DNA of 64,000 nt, from contig NZ_JAFCLZ010000007.1 in NCBI RefSeq assembly GCF_018130165.1, forward strand, positions 1-64,000. The letters run 5' to 3'. Shown piece by piece: positions 1 to 8,088 of the stretch. The notes under the pieces are model-generated. The model was not told where the DNA came from. It made no database searches and worked only from the letters and a program-made list of their open reading frames with translations. Source of the DNA: Bradyrhizobium sp. JYMT SZCCT0180. Its GTDB lineage: Bacteria > Pseudomonadota > Alphaproteobacteria > Rhizobiales > Xanthobacteraceae. Each line of letters starts with the position of its first letter. Position 1 is the first letter of the stretch. The position numbers and the translations under genes were made by a program.

Positions 1-431
1 GCTCTCCCCGGTGAGACGGCCTCTATTGCCACCGTCGCCCCTCGGAAGCGTTAGCTCCCGAAAGACTTGACGCCGTTACGGGCGCCAGGACCACACGCTT
101 TCGGCGTACGCTTCAGCCGCGACCGTCCATCGCAACTGTTACGTCCACCGCAACCCGCCCCTCGTCGTGACGACGGCCGACGCCCCTCTTGATAGGACGG
201 GATGGCGATAGATATGCCTTGATTTTATCTTCCGGTAAACAGAAATATTTTTGCGTCTTGGGGTTGACATGATTTTCCGTAAATCAGAACTGATTTGCCC
301 GTCGGGTTGATTTGTCGCACGCGCGGCTGCGAGATTGCCCTTGCGTGTCAGGCGACGCAGTTCGCAGTGCGTGGGTGGATACGAGCAAAATTGATCGTGC
401 GGGGTCGGCGAAGCGGTCCATACTTCAGACC
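1..431. other. No supported gene
   Basis: I see no convincing coding region, RNA gene or repeat here. Short open frames occur on both strands but none has a recognisable family or ribosome binding site. Confidence 0.4.
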
Positions 432-599
432 ATGGCCTTCGACGCAACACTGCTCGACCGTGAAGAGTTTCCCTCCCCGCTTCCGGTCGGTAACACGGCT
501 GTAAATAGCTCTGTGCCGACTATGCCCGCCGCACTTAGCTCCCGGTTGATTGCACTGGGCTACATGGTTGATGTTAACGGTCGGCTGCATATCGCCTGA
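432..599 (+). CDS. Small conserved hypothetical protein (55 aa)
   Basis: Function unknown. The C-terminal part (LIALGYMVDVNGRL) is nearly the same as in the 69-aa protein on the minus strand at 14934-15143 (LIALGYMVDLEGRL), and the segment before it also aligns, so this is a small family with two members in the window. The ATG at 432 is chosen because homology begins there; the open frame extends further upstream without similarity. It could be a helix-turn-helix-like fold, but nothing proves that. Confidence 0.5.
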   Translation: MAFDATLLDREEFPSPLPVGNTAVNSSVPTMPAALSSRLIALGYMVDVNGRLHIA

Positions 600-623
600 G
601 GCCGCGACTTCTCAAACGGTTGA

Positions 624-648
624 GGAACGATCCGTGCCGCGGGCGGTT
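624..648 (+). promoter_or_regulatory. EcfG-like promoter before alpha/beta hydrolase
   Basis: GGAAC at 624-628, 16 nt, then GGTT at 645-648. This resembles the alphaproteobacterial general-stress sigma factor (EcfG) pattern GGAAC-N16-CGTT with one mismatch. The same arrangement is kept 5' of the decayed hydrolase paralog at 52938, which argues that it matters. Confidence 0.45.
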
Positions 649-710
649 TAACGCACACTGCAACATTTGTCGGGTGGCCGACGTTTCGTGCAGGCACCCA
701 TGGTGTGAGC

Positions 711-1748
711 ATGACCCCAATGAACCGATTAAGCCGGCTTCCGACCTCCGTCAGGCGAAACCGGAACGTTGCAGCGGGCCACTCCTATGCGGTCGCCGCA
801 GTAGTTGCAGCAGGAGCGCTGGCAGCGACGGCACTTCTGAACCGTCATCTGGCGAAAAAGGCAGAGCACGACAATCCGCCAGCGGGCCGGTTCCTTGATG
901 TGGACGGTGTCCGTCTGCACTACGTGGAAAGAGGCTCGGGTGAGCCGCTGGTGCTTCTGCATGGCAACGGCAGCATGATCCAGGATTTCGAATCCAGTGG
1001 GCTGGTCGACCTGGCCGCCAGGAGCTACCGGGTCATTATCATCGACCGACCCGGGTTCGGCCATAGCAGCCGACCGCGCAATGTCGTGTGGACGCCCGAT
1101 GCCCAGGCTCAATTGATCGAGCGCGCGCTCAAGCGGCTCGGCGTTTCACAGGCGATCATACTCGGGCACTCCTGGGGCGCATCGGTGGCGGTCGCCCTGG
1201 CTCTCAAGTTTCCCGACATGGTGAGCGGCCTGGTTCTCGCCTCGGGCTACTACTATCCCACCCTGCGTCCCGACGTCGTGGCCCTGTCCGCCCCGGCTGT
1301 CCCCGTTGTGGGCGATATCATGGGCCACACGCTGTCGCCCATGATCAGCAGATTGATGTGGCCGCTCATGATGGCGAAGATCTTCGGACCCAAGTCGGCG
1401 CCTGCCAAGTTCCAGCGGTTCCCGAAGGAGATGGCGCTTCGTCCTTCGCAGATCCGCGCTTCGGCCGCCGAGTCGGCGCTCATGATTCCCGATGCCTTCC
1501 ATTTCGAGGACAAGTATGCCGAGCTCAAAATGCCTGTCGTCATCATCGCCGGCGAAAACGACCGACTGATCGACATCGACAAGCAATCGGCCCGGTTGCA
1601 TTCCGACGTTTCGCAGAGCGCGTTTCACCGCGTTCCTCAAACCGGCCACATGATTCACCAGACAGCGACGGGCGAAGTGATGGCGGCGATAAACGAAGTT
1701 GCGGGCAACGACCCTAGGCCACAATCAATTCACGAAGTATCTTCGTGA
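711..1748 (+). CDS. Alpha/beta hydrolase, membrane-anchored
   Basis: An alpha/beta-hydrolase-fold enzyme of unknown substrate. Near the N-terminus a hydrophobic segment (Val/Ala/Leu-rich) likely anchors it in the inner membrane with the enzyme outside. The catalytic core shows the oxyanion HGNG motif, the nucleophile elbow GHSWGAS, an Asp in AGENDRLID and a His in TGHMIH, so the triad is complete. ATG at 711 is preferred; a GTG at 705 is also possible. Its last 35 bp overlap tail-to-tail with the response regulator on the other strand. A paralog with a large internal deletion lies at 53030-53400 and a fragment at 29135-29215. The stress-type promoter at 624 suggests EcfG control (inference). 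Confidence 0.85.
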   Translation: MTPMNRLSRLPTSVRRNRNVAAGHSYAVAAVVAAGALAATALLNRHLAKKAEHDNPPAGRFLDVDGVRLHYVERGSGEPLVLLHGNGSMIQDFESSGLVDLAARSYRVIIIDRPGFGHSSRPRNVVWTPDAQAQLIERALKRLGVSQAIILGHSWGASVAVALALKFPDMVSGLVLASGYYYPTLRPDVVALSAPAVPVVGDIMGHTLSPMISRLMWPLMMAKIFGPKSAPAKFQRFPKEMALRPSQIRASAAESALMIPDAFHFEDKYAELKMPVVIIAGENDRLIDIDKQSARLHSDVSQSAFHRVPQTGHMIHQTATGEVMAAINEVAGNDPRPQSIHEVSS

Positions 1749-2088
1749 TCTCAGCGGGGCTGTAGGGTTTTGGCAAAAAACGGCCGCCCTCCGGCAAATC
1801 GCCGGGACCAAGTTTGACGCGTCCCGAAGTGACCACGATCATAATCGGAGGCCAGAGGTCTCGAACCGCAGCAGCAAGCTTGAGACCATCCATACTGCCC
1901 GGCATTTGGATATCGGTGAATACGACAGTGATGTCCCAACGACGTTCAAGAATTGCGATGGCTTCATCTGCATTCGCCGCTTCGAGGACTTCAAATCCTG
2001 CCTCTTCGATCATTTCGACAGCGTTTAACCGGATCAACAATTCATCTTCAACGATAAGGATGACCGCACGTTTCGCTTCTGAAATCAT
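1714..2088 (-). CDS. Single-domain response regulator (CheY-like)
   Basis: A 124-aa receiver domain with no output domain. The acidic pocket (VEDE, residues 13-16), phospho-acceptor Asp59 in FTDIQMPG and the conserved Lys107 in PKPY are all present. It is transcribed divergently from the HWE kinase at 2313, so it is the likely phosphorylation target of that kinase. A badly decayed copy with the same divergent arrangement lies beside the second kinase copy at 27731-27870. Single-domain receivers of this kind act by relaying phosphate or by protein-protein contact. Confidence 0.9.
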   Translation of the reverse strand: MISEAKRAVILIVEDELLIRLNAVEMIEEAGFEVLEAANADEAIAILERRWDITVVFTDIQMPGSMDGLKLAAAVRDLWPPIMIVVTSGRVKLGPGDLPEGGRFLPKPYSPAEITKILRELIVA

Positions 2089-2312
2089 CGGTCTGTTTTT
2101 TCCACTGAATGAGCGCCGGCGTTACACCATGATTATATGTCGGGAGCCGAACACATCTGTTCGAACCATTTGAGGTCGGCGGAGTTGGTTCCGATGGCTG
2201 CGATTTCGCAGGTCATCCCGAAATTTCTAACTCGGCATGTTCAGCCGGAACCGTCGTTGGTGCCGGTCTAATCGACCGATCCCGATAAAGTTCATATCGC
2301 TTAGGAAAAAAC

Positions 2313-3371
2313 ATGGAAGCGCAAGGTGATAGCCTGGTTGAGGCGGTTCCTATTCCGACGATCTCCGCAAGGCGGCCGGAGAAGTCGGGCATACCAGTTT
2401 GGGATGTGGAACAATTACGTTTGGCTGTTGCTGCTGCGGGGGTCGCGCTGTGGTCCTGGAACGTGGATACCAATCGATTCACGATGGACGAGAGAGCTTT
2501 CCATCTTTGGGGCGTGCCGCTCAGCGGATCCGTGACGTTCGACGACCTTTCTTCGCATATTCATCCGGCGGACCGCGACCGGGTGAAAGCCGCGTTCGCG
2601 GCCACGCGCGCCATCATCGGCGCCTACGAAATCGACTTCCGCATCATGGTCGGCGAGGAGGTCCGGTGGGTGTCGGCCCGAGGCCAGGGCAACGATGCGG
2701 ATATCGCAGGTCGTATCATGTACGGGATTTTCCTGGACGTCACCGGACGTAAGCAGGCTGAGGAAGGCCATGAGTTGCTAGCGGGGGAGATGAGCCATCG
2801 GGTGAAAAATCTACTAGCCATTGCATCCGGTCTCACAGCTATTACTTCGCGGTCCGCCAAGACGACGGCCGAAATGGCGAAAGAATTGACGCATCGGCTG
2901 ACCGCGTTAGGTCGCGCCCATGATCTTGTCCGTCCGCTTCCGGGTCAGGGAGGAAAAGCCGCCCTTCTCGGTGATCTGTTGACAGTACTGCTTGCGCCAT
3001 ATGACGACATGGGAGCATTCAGCGGTCGCATCCGGGTCTCAGTCCCTCGCATGGGCGTGGGCGAGCAAGCGGCTACAACCCTCGCGCTCGTTGTCCATGA
3101 ACTCGCCACCAATTCGCTGAAGTATGGCGCTCTGTCGTCACCATCCGGCACACTGGATATAGCCTGCGCCGCCCATGATACTGAGGTGCTAGTGGTCTGG
3201 ACTGAACGTGGCGGCCCGCCAGTCGCCGCCCCCGCTGGTGAGGGGGGATATGGAAGCAAACTGCTCAACCGTGCCATGACAATCCAGCTTGGCGGCTCAG
3301 TTTCCTGCGATTGGAGCGCGGAGGGCGTTATCGTGACGCTTCATATGACCAAAGATCGGCTCAAGGCTTGA
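2313..3371 (+). CDS. PAS-HWE sensor histidine kinase, copy A
   Basis: A 352-aa soluble kinase: one PAS domain (about residues 35-148), an HWE dimerisation/phospho-acceptor segment with His162 in EMSHRVKNLLA, then the HWE ATPase domain with the N-box HELATNSLKYGALS and the family WTE motif. There is no membrane segment, so it senses a cytoplasmic signal. The start follows AGGAAAA. Copy B on the minus strand at 26463-27521 has the same length and about 92-93% identical residues by eye. HWE kinases commonly feed the general stress response; that role here is inference. Confidence 0.93.
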   Translation: MEAQGDSLVEAVPIPTISARRPEKSGIPVWDVEQLRLAVAAAGVALWSWNVDTNRFTMDERAFHLWGVPLSGSVTFDDLSSHIHPADRDRVKAAFAATRAIIGAYEIDFRIMVGEEVRWVSARGQGNDADIAGRIMYGIFLDVTGRKQAEEGHELLAGEMSHRVKNLLAIASGLTAITSRSAKTTAEMAKELTHRLTALGRAHDLVRPLPGQGGKAALLGDLLTVLLAPYDDMGAFSGRIRVSVPRMGVGEQAATTLALVVHELATNSLKYGALSSPSGTLDIACAAHDTEVLVVWTERGGPPVAAPAGEGGYGSKLLNRAMTIQLGGSVSCDWSAEGVIVTLHMTKDRLKA

Positions 3372-3499
3372 TGTCAGCTTTGGGTCCTGACCGTGTGAAA
3401 ACGATCCTCAATTGCGCGACGCCTTTGGCGACATTGCAGGCTTGGCTTGAACTGAAGGCCGCCGCCAATGGAAGCGATCCGCACTTTGGGCTGCCGGGC

Positions 3500-4945
3500 T
3501 TATGCAAGCGGTAGGACGATTTCGCAGGTTAGCCCTTGGTCGCGCCAATCAAAACGTACCTCACCCCTGAGTTGGCCAATCATGTTTTCTACAATGCGCG
3601 TGCCGAACCCGCGGTGCGTGGGCGGCGTAACGGTCGGCCCACCCGACTCGATCCAGCGCAAGCTGAGCCTTCCATCTGCTGTAAGGGACCATGAGATTTC
3701 AACCCGGCCACCCGCTGCCGATAGCGATCCGTATTTTGCCGCGTTGGTCGCAAGTTCGTGCAAGGAGATTGCAGCAGCCTGAGCCGTACTCGGCTCCAGC
3801 ATAACGGCTGGCCCGCCAATTCGCACCCTCGCTTCTCTGTCCCCGCCGTAAGCCAAAAGCTCCTGCGTGGCCAGACGGTGAAGCTCGGCTCCCGCCCAGC
3901 GGGACTCCACGAACAGCGTATGGACCTTTGCGAGGGCGTCGATACGCCCTTCGATCAGATGCTTCAGATCATCAGACGTATCGGAACTGGAAAGACGCAC
4001 CGTCGCCAGCACAGTGGCCAGGATGTTCTTTGTTCGATGCTCGGCCTCACGCGCGAGATTGACCATTTGAGCTTCGTTGCGCTTGTGCTCCGTTATGTCG
4101 CGAGCGATTTTCGATGCGCCGATGACCTTGCCTTGCGTGTTTCGGACCGGTGAGATGGTCAGCGAAATGTCAATCAAACTCCCATGCTTGCGCCGCCGAA
4201 CGGTTTGGTAGTGTTCGACGCGCTGGCCGCGCCGAATTCGCGCCATGATCGTTTCTTCCTCTTTTTGGCATTCGGGCGGAATCAGAAGCGTAATCGGCTT
4301 TCCGATGATTTCCTCGGCGAGATAGCCAAAAATGCGCTCCGCGCCGCCGTTCCAACTCGTGATGATGCCATCGAGGTCCTTGCTGACGATTGCGTCGTCG
4401 CTGGATTGGATGATGGCGGCGAGCCGTAGCGCGGTCTCCTCACTACGTTTGCGCTCCGTTATATCCTGAAAGCAGTTGACGGCGCCGACAACGTTTCCAC
4501 CGCTATCCTTGATTGCCTCGATGTCGACGAGCGCGATGCCGCGCGAGCCGTCCGGTCGCTCGATGTGGACTTCCTGTTCGCGCACGGAAATGCCGGTGCG
4601 CAGCACCTCTGCCATGGGACATTCGTGGTGCGGGAGCAGACTGCCGTCGGGGCGGAACATTCGATAGGATCCGCAAAACCTTTCATTGGGATCGCTGAGT
4701 TTGGGCGACCGGCCCCATAGTGCGGCAGCGCGGCGATTGTATCGAAGAACCAGACCGTCCCGGTCACAAACATAAACGGCAAACGGCAGTTGTTCGAACA
4801 GTCGCCCGGGCAATTCGAAGGCCTGTTCCGCATCACGCATATCAAGGACGACGCCGGCTGCGTTCGCAACCCCGCCCACCTCGATGGAGGTTCTCACGGG
4901 TTTGCGCCGGAAGAAACGTAGCGCGTCGGAAGATGCATCGCTCAT
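3500..4945 (-). CDS. PAS-PAS-HWE sensor histidine kinase
   Basis: A 481-aa kinase with two PAS domains (about residues 45-165 and 170-290), then the HWE phospho-acceptor region with His303 in REAEHRTKNILA and an ATPase domain (HELATNAAKYGSLS; RWIESGGP; GFGTRIVENMI). It has no membrane helix. It runs convergently to kinase copy A, with about 130 bp between their ends, and is clearly a different subfamily member. Partner unknown; the receiver at 1714-2088 is the only complete one nearby. Confidence 0.92.
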   Translation of the reverse strand: MSDASSDALRFFRRKPVRTSIEVGGVANAAGVVLDMRDAEQAFELPGRLFEQLPFAVYVCDRDGLVLRYNRRAAALWGRSPKLSDPNERFCGSYRMFRPDGSLLPHHECPMAEVLRTGISVREQEVHIERPDGSRGIALVDIEAIKDSGGNVVGAVNCFQDITERKRSEETALRLAAIIQSSDDAIVSKDLDGIITSWNGGAERIFGYLAEEIIGKPITLLIPPECQKEEETIMARIRRGQRVEHYQTVRRRKHGSLIDISLTISPVRNTQGKVIGASKIARDITEHKRNEAQMVNLAREAEHRTKNILATVLATVRLSSSDTSDDLKHLIEGRIDALAKVHTLFVESRWAGAELHRLATQELLAYGGDREARVRIGGPAVMLEPSTAQAAAISLHELATNAAKYGSLSAAGGRVEISWSLTADGRLSLRWIESGGPTVTPPTHRGFGTRIVENMIGQLRGEVRFDWRDQGLTCEIVLPLA

Positions 4946-5030
4946 TGTGCTTTAACTCGCTCCGAATTCAGGATTTGGACTATCTCGGGGTTACAATTCG
5001 ACATTCTGCAACTCTCCGGATCCGCGTCTG

Positions 5031-5234
5031 TTATTTCGATTTGGCGGCTTGTGGTGTGAGTGCGCGCTTCATGGAAGCATACACCCTCAATTGTGCGGCG
5101 TTACGAAGCGCATTCTGTCTCGCTTCTCCTTCGGGCAATTGCGTCGCCTCACTGGCGCGCGCGTTTGCCTGCTCATCCAGATGGTCCGCCGTCAAGAATG
5201 TAACTTTGGTCTTGTTACGCATGCCGGTCCTCAT
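5031..5234 (-). CDS. Small helical protein (67 aa)
   Basis: Unknown function. It has the pattern of a small family met several times in this window: an alpha-helical chain with Leu/Ala heptads, a Gly-Glu-Ala-Arg turn and an Ala/Arg-rich second helix (compare 14544, 21506, 30682, 34858, 40921, 47925). Its ATG overlaps the stop of the gene before it (ATGA), so it is translationally coupled as the third gene of a minus-strand operon. Confidence 0.6.
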   Translation of the reverse strand: MRTGMRNKTKVTFLTADHLDEQANARASEATQLPEGEARQNALRNAAQLRVYASMKRALTPQAAKSK

Positions 5235-5461
5235 TTCGGGGAGTACAAATTGCTCTCAAACCAAGCGAGAGGGTCGGATTGTGAGGGGCTGGAGATAACT
5301 TGCCTTTGATGGATATGGCCGCAGCTTGTGCAGCGCAGCGTCCAATGCTCGTACCCTCGTTGCGAAGGCGTGATCCGCTGCAGCATGGTAGCGCCCCGGC
5401 AACGGTCGCATCGCGAACTCGACCGGACCCGAGGTTTCGAGGGGGCCAATTGGTCGGACAT
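5231..5461 (-). CDS. Small zinc-ribbon protein (76 aa)
   Basis: Two CxxC pairs (CDRC and CTSC) separated by about 26 residues form a zinc ribbon. The rest is unremarkable. A GGGAG ribosome site precedes the ATG. It is the middle gene of a three-gene minus-strand operon whose first gene is a related zinc ribbon. Role unknown; such ribbons often bind nucleic acid or a partner protein. Confidence 0.65.
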   Translation of the reverse strand: MSDQLAPSKPRVRSSSRCDRCRGATMLQRITPSQRGYEHWTLRCTSCGHIHQRQVISSPSQSDPLAWFESNLYSPK

Positions 5462-5489
5462 TGTTAATCTCCCAGGCGATTGCCAAAAT

Positions 5490-5729
5490 CTAGTCCGGGG
5501 ATTTAAGCTCGCCGCAAAGCCATCCTGTCGCGTCGCCGCTCATGGGATCGCTCACCACGAGGGTTCGTTGGGCGCGATCACATCTAGGGCACTCGAAAGT
5601 GCGGAGTTCGTATCCCGCTGGGCCGTGCGCAATGCCAGCCAGCAGCGTGCGGGTCTGGCAGTGCTGACAGCGCGGGCGCTCCAAGACGCTAAGCGGCGGG
5701 CCGGTTGGTAACGCATGAGAGCCGGGCAT
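5490..5729 (-). CDS. Small zinc-ribbon protein (79 aa)
   Basis: Zinc ribbon of two CxxC knuckles (CQHC and CPRC), ending in a conserved tail with SDPMSGDATGW. The protein at 40683-40916 is a clear paralog (RPRCPQC, FECANC, RDPMSDKSGW). First gene of the operon 5729-5031; shares its upstream region with the divergent Crp/Fnr gene at 5890 and the palindrome at 5823. Confidence 0.65.
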   Translation of the reverse strand: MPGSHALPTGPPLSVLERPRCQHCQTRTLLAGIAHGPAGYELRTFECPRCDRAQRTLVVSDPMSGDATGWLCGELKSPD

Positions 5730-5822
5730 GCAGGCACCCCTTTTGGATCAGGCGGGTGCACAACATGCTGCCGGACACCGGCTACTGACCGGGTGATTTT
5801 CTCACCTGGAAAACGGGTCCGC

Positions 5823-5838
5823 TGGTCAATATTGACCA
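5823..5838. promoter_or_regulatory. Perfect 16-bp palindrome, candidate Crp/Fnr operator
   Basis: TGGTCAATATTGACCA is a perfect palindrome 51 bp before the Crp/Fnr-family start at 5890, between two divergent units. It resembles the dyads bound by this regulator superfamily, so autoregulation is the simplest reading. Its half-site differs from the classic Fnr/FixK TTGAT. Confidence 0.55.
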
Positions 5839-5889
5839 CAACACACCATTTTTAATATTTTAGGTTTCGCTGGTCCAAAGGAGAGACTT

Positions 5890-6576
5890 GTGAAGTCAGC
5901 AAAGCGATCGTTCAATCCTCAGGCTTTTCTAGCCAAAGTCGGGACCGGCAAAACGATACTGAAGTACCGTAAAGGCCGGATCATTTTCGCCCAGGGCGAA
6001 GAGGCTGATAGGATTTTTTACGTCCAATCGGGCAAGGTCAAGGTCACCGTTGTTTCGGAGCAGGGCAAAGAAGCCGTCGTCGGCATATTGGAGACTGCGC
6101 AATTTTTCGGCGAGGGGTGCCTGAATGGCCAGGCGGTTCGCGTTGGAACCGCGAGGGCGATGGAGGAGTGCGTTATCACCTCGATAACGCGGAAGGCCAT
6201 GCTGGCGGCGCTCCGCAAGGAGCCAAAGTTTTCAGAACTATTCGTGACTTACTTGGTGACCCGGAGCAATCGCGTTGAAGAAGATTTGATCGACCAGTTA
6301 TTCAATTCCAGCGAGAAGCGGCTCGCGCGCCTTCTGCTGCTGCTGGCCAATTTCGGGAAAACTGGAAAGCCAACGCCAATCGATGCTTCGATCAATCAAG
6401 CAACCTTGGCGGAGATGATCGGAACGACCCGATCCCGGACGAGCTTTTTCCTGAACAAATTTCGCAAGCTGGGATTTATCAGCTACAACGGAAAGATCGA
6501 GGTGCATCGTTCTTTGCTGAACGCAGTCTTGTATGAAAAACCTCACCTGGAAAGAGCTGACGAGCCAAACCAGTAG
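5890..6576 (+). CDS. Crp/Fnr-family transcriptional regulator
   Basis: A 228-aa regulator: cyclic-nucleotide-binding-like beta-roll (about residues 20-140, with GEEADRIFYVQSGKVKV and FFGEGCL) and a C-terminal winged helix of the Crp type (TLAEMIGTTRSRTSFFLNKFR). There is no N-terminal cysteine cluster, so it is not an oxygen-sensing Fnr. The start is a GTG or ATG near 5890 after AAAGGAGAG. A 16-bp palindrome lies just upstream and may be its own operator. A second family member, broken by a stop codon, is at 33728-34456. Confidence 0.9.
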   Translation: MKSAKRSFNPQAFLAKVGTGKTILKYRKGRIIFAQGEEADRIFYVQSGKVKVTVVSEQGKEAVVGILETAQFFGEGCLNGQAVRVGTARAMEECVITSITRKAMLAALRKEPKFSELFVTYLVTRSNRVEEDLIDQLFNSSEKRLARLLLLLANFGKTGKPTPIDASINQATLAEMIGTTRSRTSFFLNKFRKLGFISYNGKIEVHRSLLNAVLYEKPHLERADEPNQ

Positions 6577-6615
6577 GCTCCAAATGGCGGATTACGCTTT
6601 CTACGAAGCAATCCC

Positions 6616-6840
6616 TACCGCGCCACGACCTCGACCTCGCCATCAACGCCGTTCACCACGTTGAACGGGCGCTCGAACACCTTGCCTTCGTCCTTGGCGA
6701 TGGCGCGGTATTCGCCTTCGGACAGCACGACGCGCGGGAACGCGCCGATCGATTCCTTGATGACGTCGCCGCCCGGCGTGATGACGGACCAGGCGGTGTT
6801 GGCGAGCGCCTCGCCGCCCTTGTCGCTAACCAGCTTCAGT
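6616..6840 (-). pseudogene. Duplicated 3' end of the secreted-protein gene at 8089
   Basis: These 225 bp match 8090-8314 without any gap and with few differences. They are the last 75 codons of the gene at 8089-9162, stop region included, in the same orientation. No promoter or start comes with them. The two copies form direct repeats on either side of the C45-type hydrolase gene. Confidence 0.85.
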
Positions 6841-6846
6841 CAGGCT

Positions 6847-6931
6847 GTAGGATGGGTGGAGCGCAGCGATACCCATCAACCGTCGTCGTTGATGGACAAC
6901 GATGGGTTTCGCTACGCTCTACCCATCCTAC
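6847..6931. repeat. Palindromic intergenic repeat
   Basis: Two 31-nt arms (6847-6877 and 6901-6931) are inverted repeats of the form GTAGGATGGGT...ACCCATC with a 23-nt loop. It matches a dispersed REP-like element that I recognise from Bradyrhizobium-type genomes. It sits directly after the duplicated 225-bp block, so it may have taken part in the rearrangement. Confidence 0.8.
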
Positions 6932-6946
6932 GAGCTGTCATCGTAA

Positions 6947-8020
6947 TCAAAGCTTCGCTCTCGTCCGCAAGAATCGTTGCCGACCTAAGCCGAGTTCGCC
7001 CTTCAAATGCTTCGTCGGCAGATTTTCACCGGCGACCCAAACTTTGAAATCAACGTCCAGCATATCCTCCTCGAGCGCTGCAGCGTCGCCACCGATGCCG
7101 ACGAGAAGCCGTCGCTTGATTGGCTCGGTGACGATGGTGTGCAGCGTCGGGGCGTTGCCGTAGTTATGGAAGGCCGGCGAGGCGGAGAAGTTCAGTGCGC
7201 TGAATGTCTGTTCGGCACTGAGCCCTCGCGCGGCCCAACCTTCCAGCGGCGGCAACCGCTCGATCGAGTGCGCGACGCGGCGGTTCAAACGCTGCAGTTG
7301 CGGCGACTGGAAATGGTTCGTGCAAGCGAGCCAATCGCCATGGCGGGCTATCACGGCTCCGGCCCCTGCCTCGACCACCGCAGCCACACCGCCGGCATCG
7401 AGCAGCGAATAGTTGTACTTCATGGCGTGGGGCAGATGTCGCAGAAGGCCAATTGCCTCCGCGGTGGTCGCACAGTTGTCGAGTACCCGCCTGACCAGCA
7501 AGGTGCTGGTCAGGCCGGGAAAGCGCGGGTGCGCCTTCACCAGATGCAGGCCGATCGTGAGCCCATGCTCATTCATGCCATCCAGCCGCCCCGTCAACTG
7601 GTGACTGCCGCCGATGCTGGCGTAGCTGCCGCTCGGCTGCACGAGCGCGAAGCGTGACTCGTAGCCTCGCGGCCAGAAGTCATAGTTGCGGCCATACACG
7701 CCACCGCTCATGACCGCCGAGCAGCCGCCGGTCGGCATCCGCAAGCTGTCGTTGCCGAAATAGGTGACCGCTTGCTCCATCGGGATGTTCAGCCCCTCGG
7801 CGATCCCGCCGATCTCCTCCCATAGTGCCGGCGCGTAGCGTCTGAACGCGCGCTCCTCTCTGGAAATATTGAACCACCCCGGCAGCCGCAGCTTCTTGCG
7901 GAGAAACGCCTTACCCCTGCGCGTCAATGCAAAGGCCTCAGCCTGAGCGCGGCCGACCTCGTAAGGCGTACCGCGGCATTGCACAATGCTGACGCGAAGC
8001 GTCTTGGCGGGGGGCCCCAT
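6947..8020 (-). CDS. C45-type autoproteolytic acyltransferase/hydrolase
   Basis: A 357-aa Ntn-hydrolase of the acyl-CoA:6-aminopenicillanate acyltransferase type. The nucleophile is Cys100 in PTGGCSAV, followed by GRNYDFWP, the usual strand after the cleaved Gly-Cys bond. Such proteins cut themselves before the Cys, which then becomes the N-terminal catalytic residue of the larger subunit. An LDAGG segment and an Asn in CTNHF also fit. No signal peptide is evident. Substrate is unknown; the family includes penicillin acylases and acyl-homoserine or bile-salt hydrolase relatives. It lies between 225-bp direct repeats. Confidence 0.85.
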   Translation of the reverse strand: MGPPAKTLRVSIVQCRGTPYEVGRAQAEAFALTRRGKAFLRKKLRLPGWFNISREERAFRRYAPALWEEIGGIAEGLNIPMEQAVTYFGNDSLRMPTGGCSAVMSGGVYGRNYDFWPRGYESRFALVQPSGSYASIGGSHQLTGRLDGMNEHGLTIGLHLVKAHPRFPGLTSTLLVRRVLDNCATTAEAIGLLRHLPHAMKYNYSLLDAGGVAAVVEAGAGAVIARHGDWLACTNHFQSPQLQRLNRRVAHSIERLPPLEGWAARGLSAEQTFSALNFSASPAFHNYGNAPTLHTIVTEPIKRRLLVGIGGDAAALEEDMLDVDFKVWVAGENLPTKHLKGELGLGRQRFLRTRAKL

Positions 8021-8088
8021 CGTGGTGTCTCATAGGCCGGGACTGACTGCCTTAAAGGCAGTGCCGATTGGCCGCAAGCCGGCCTGCT

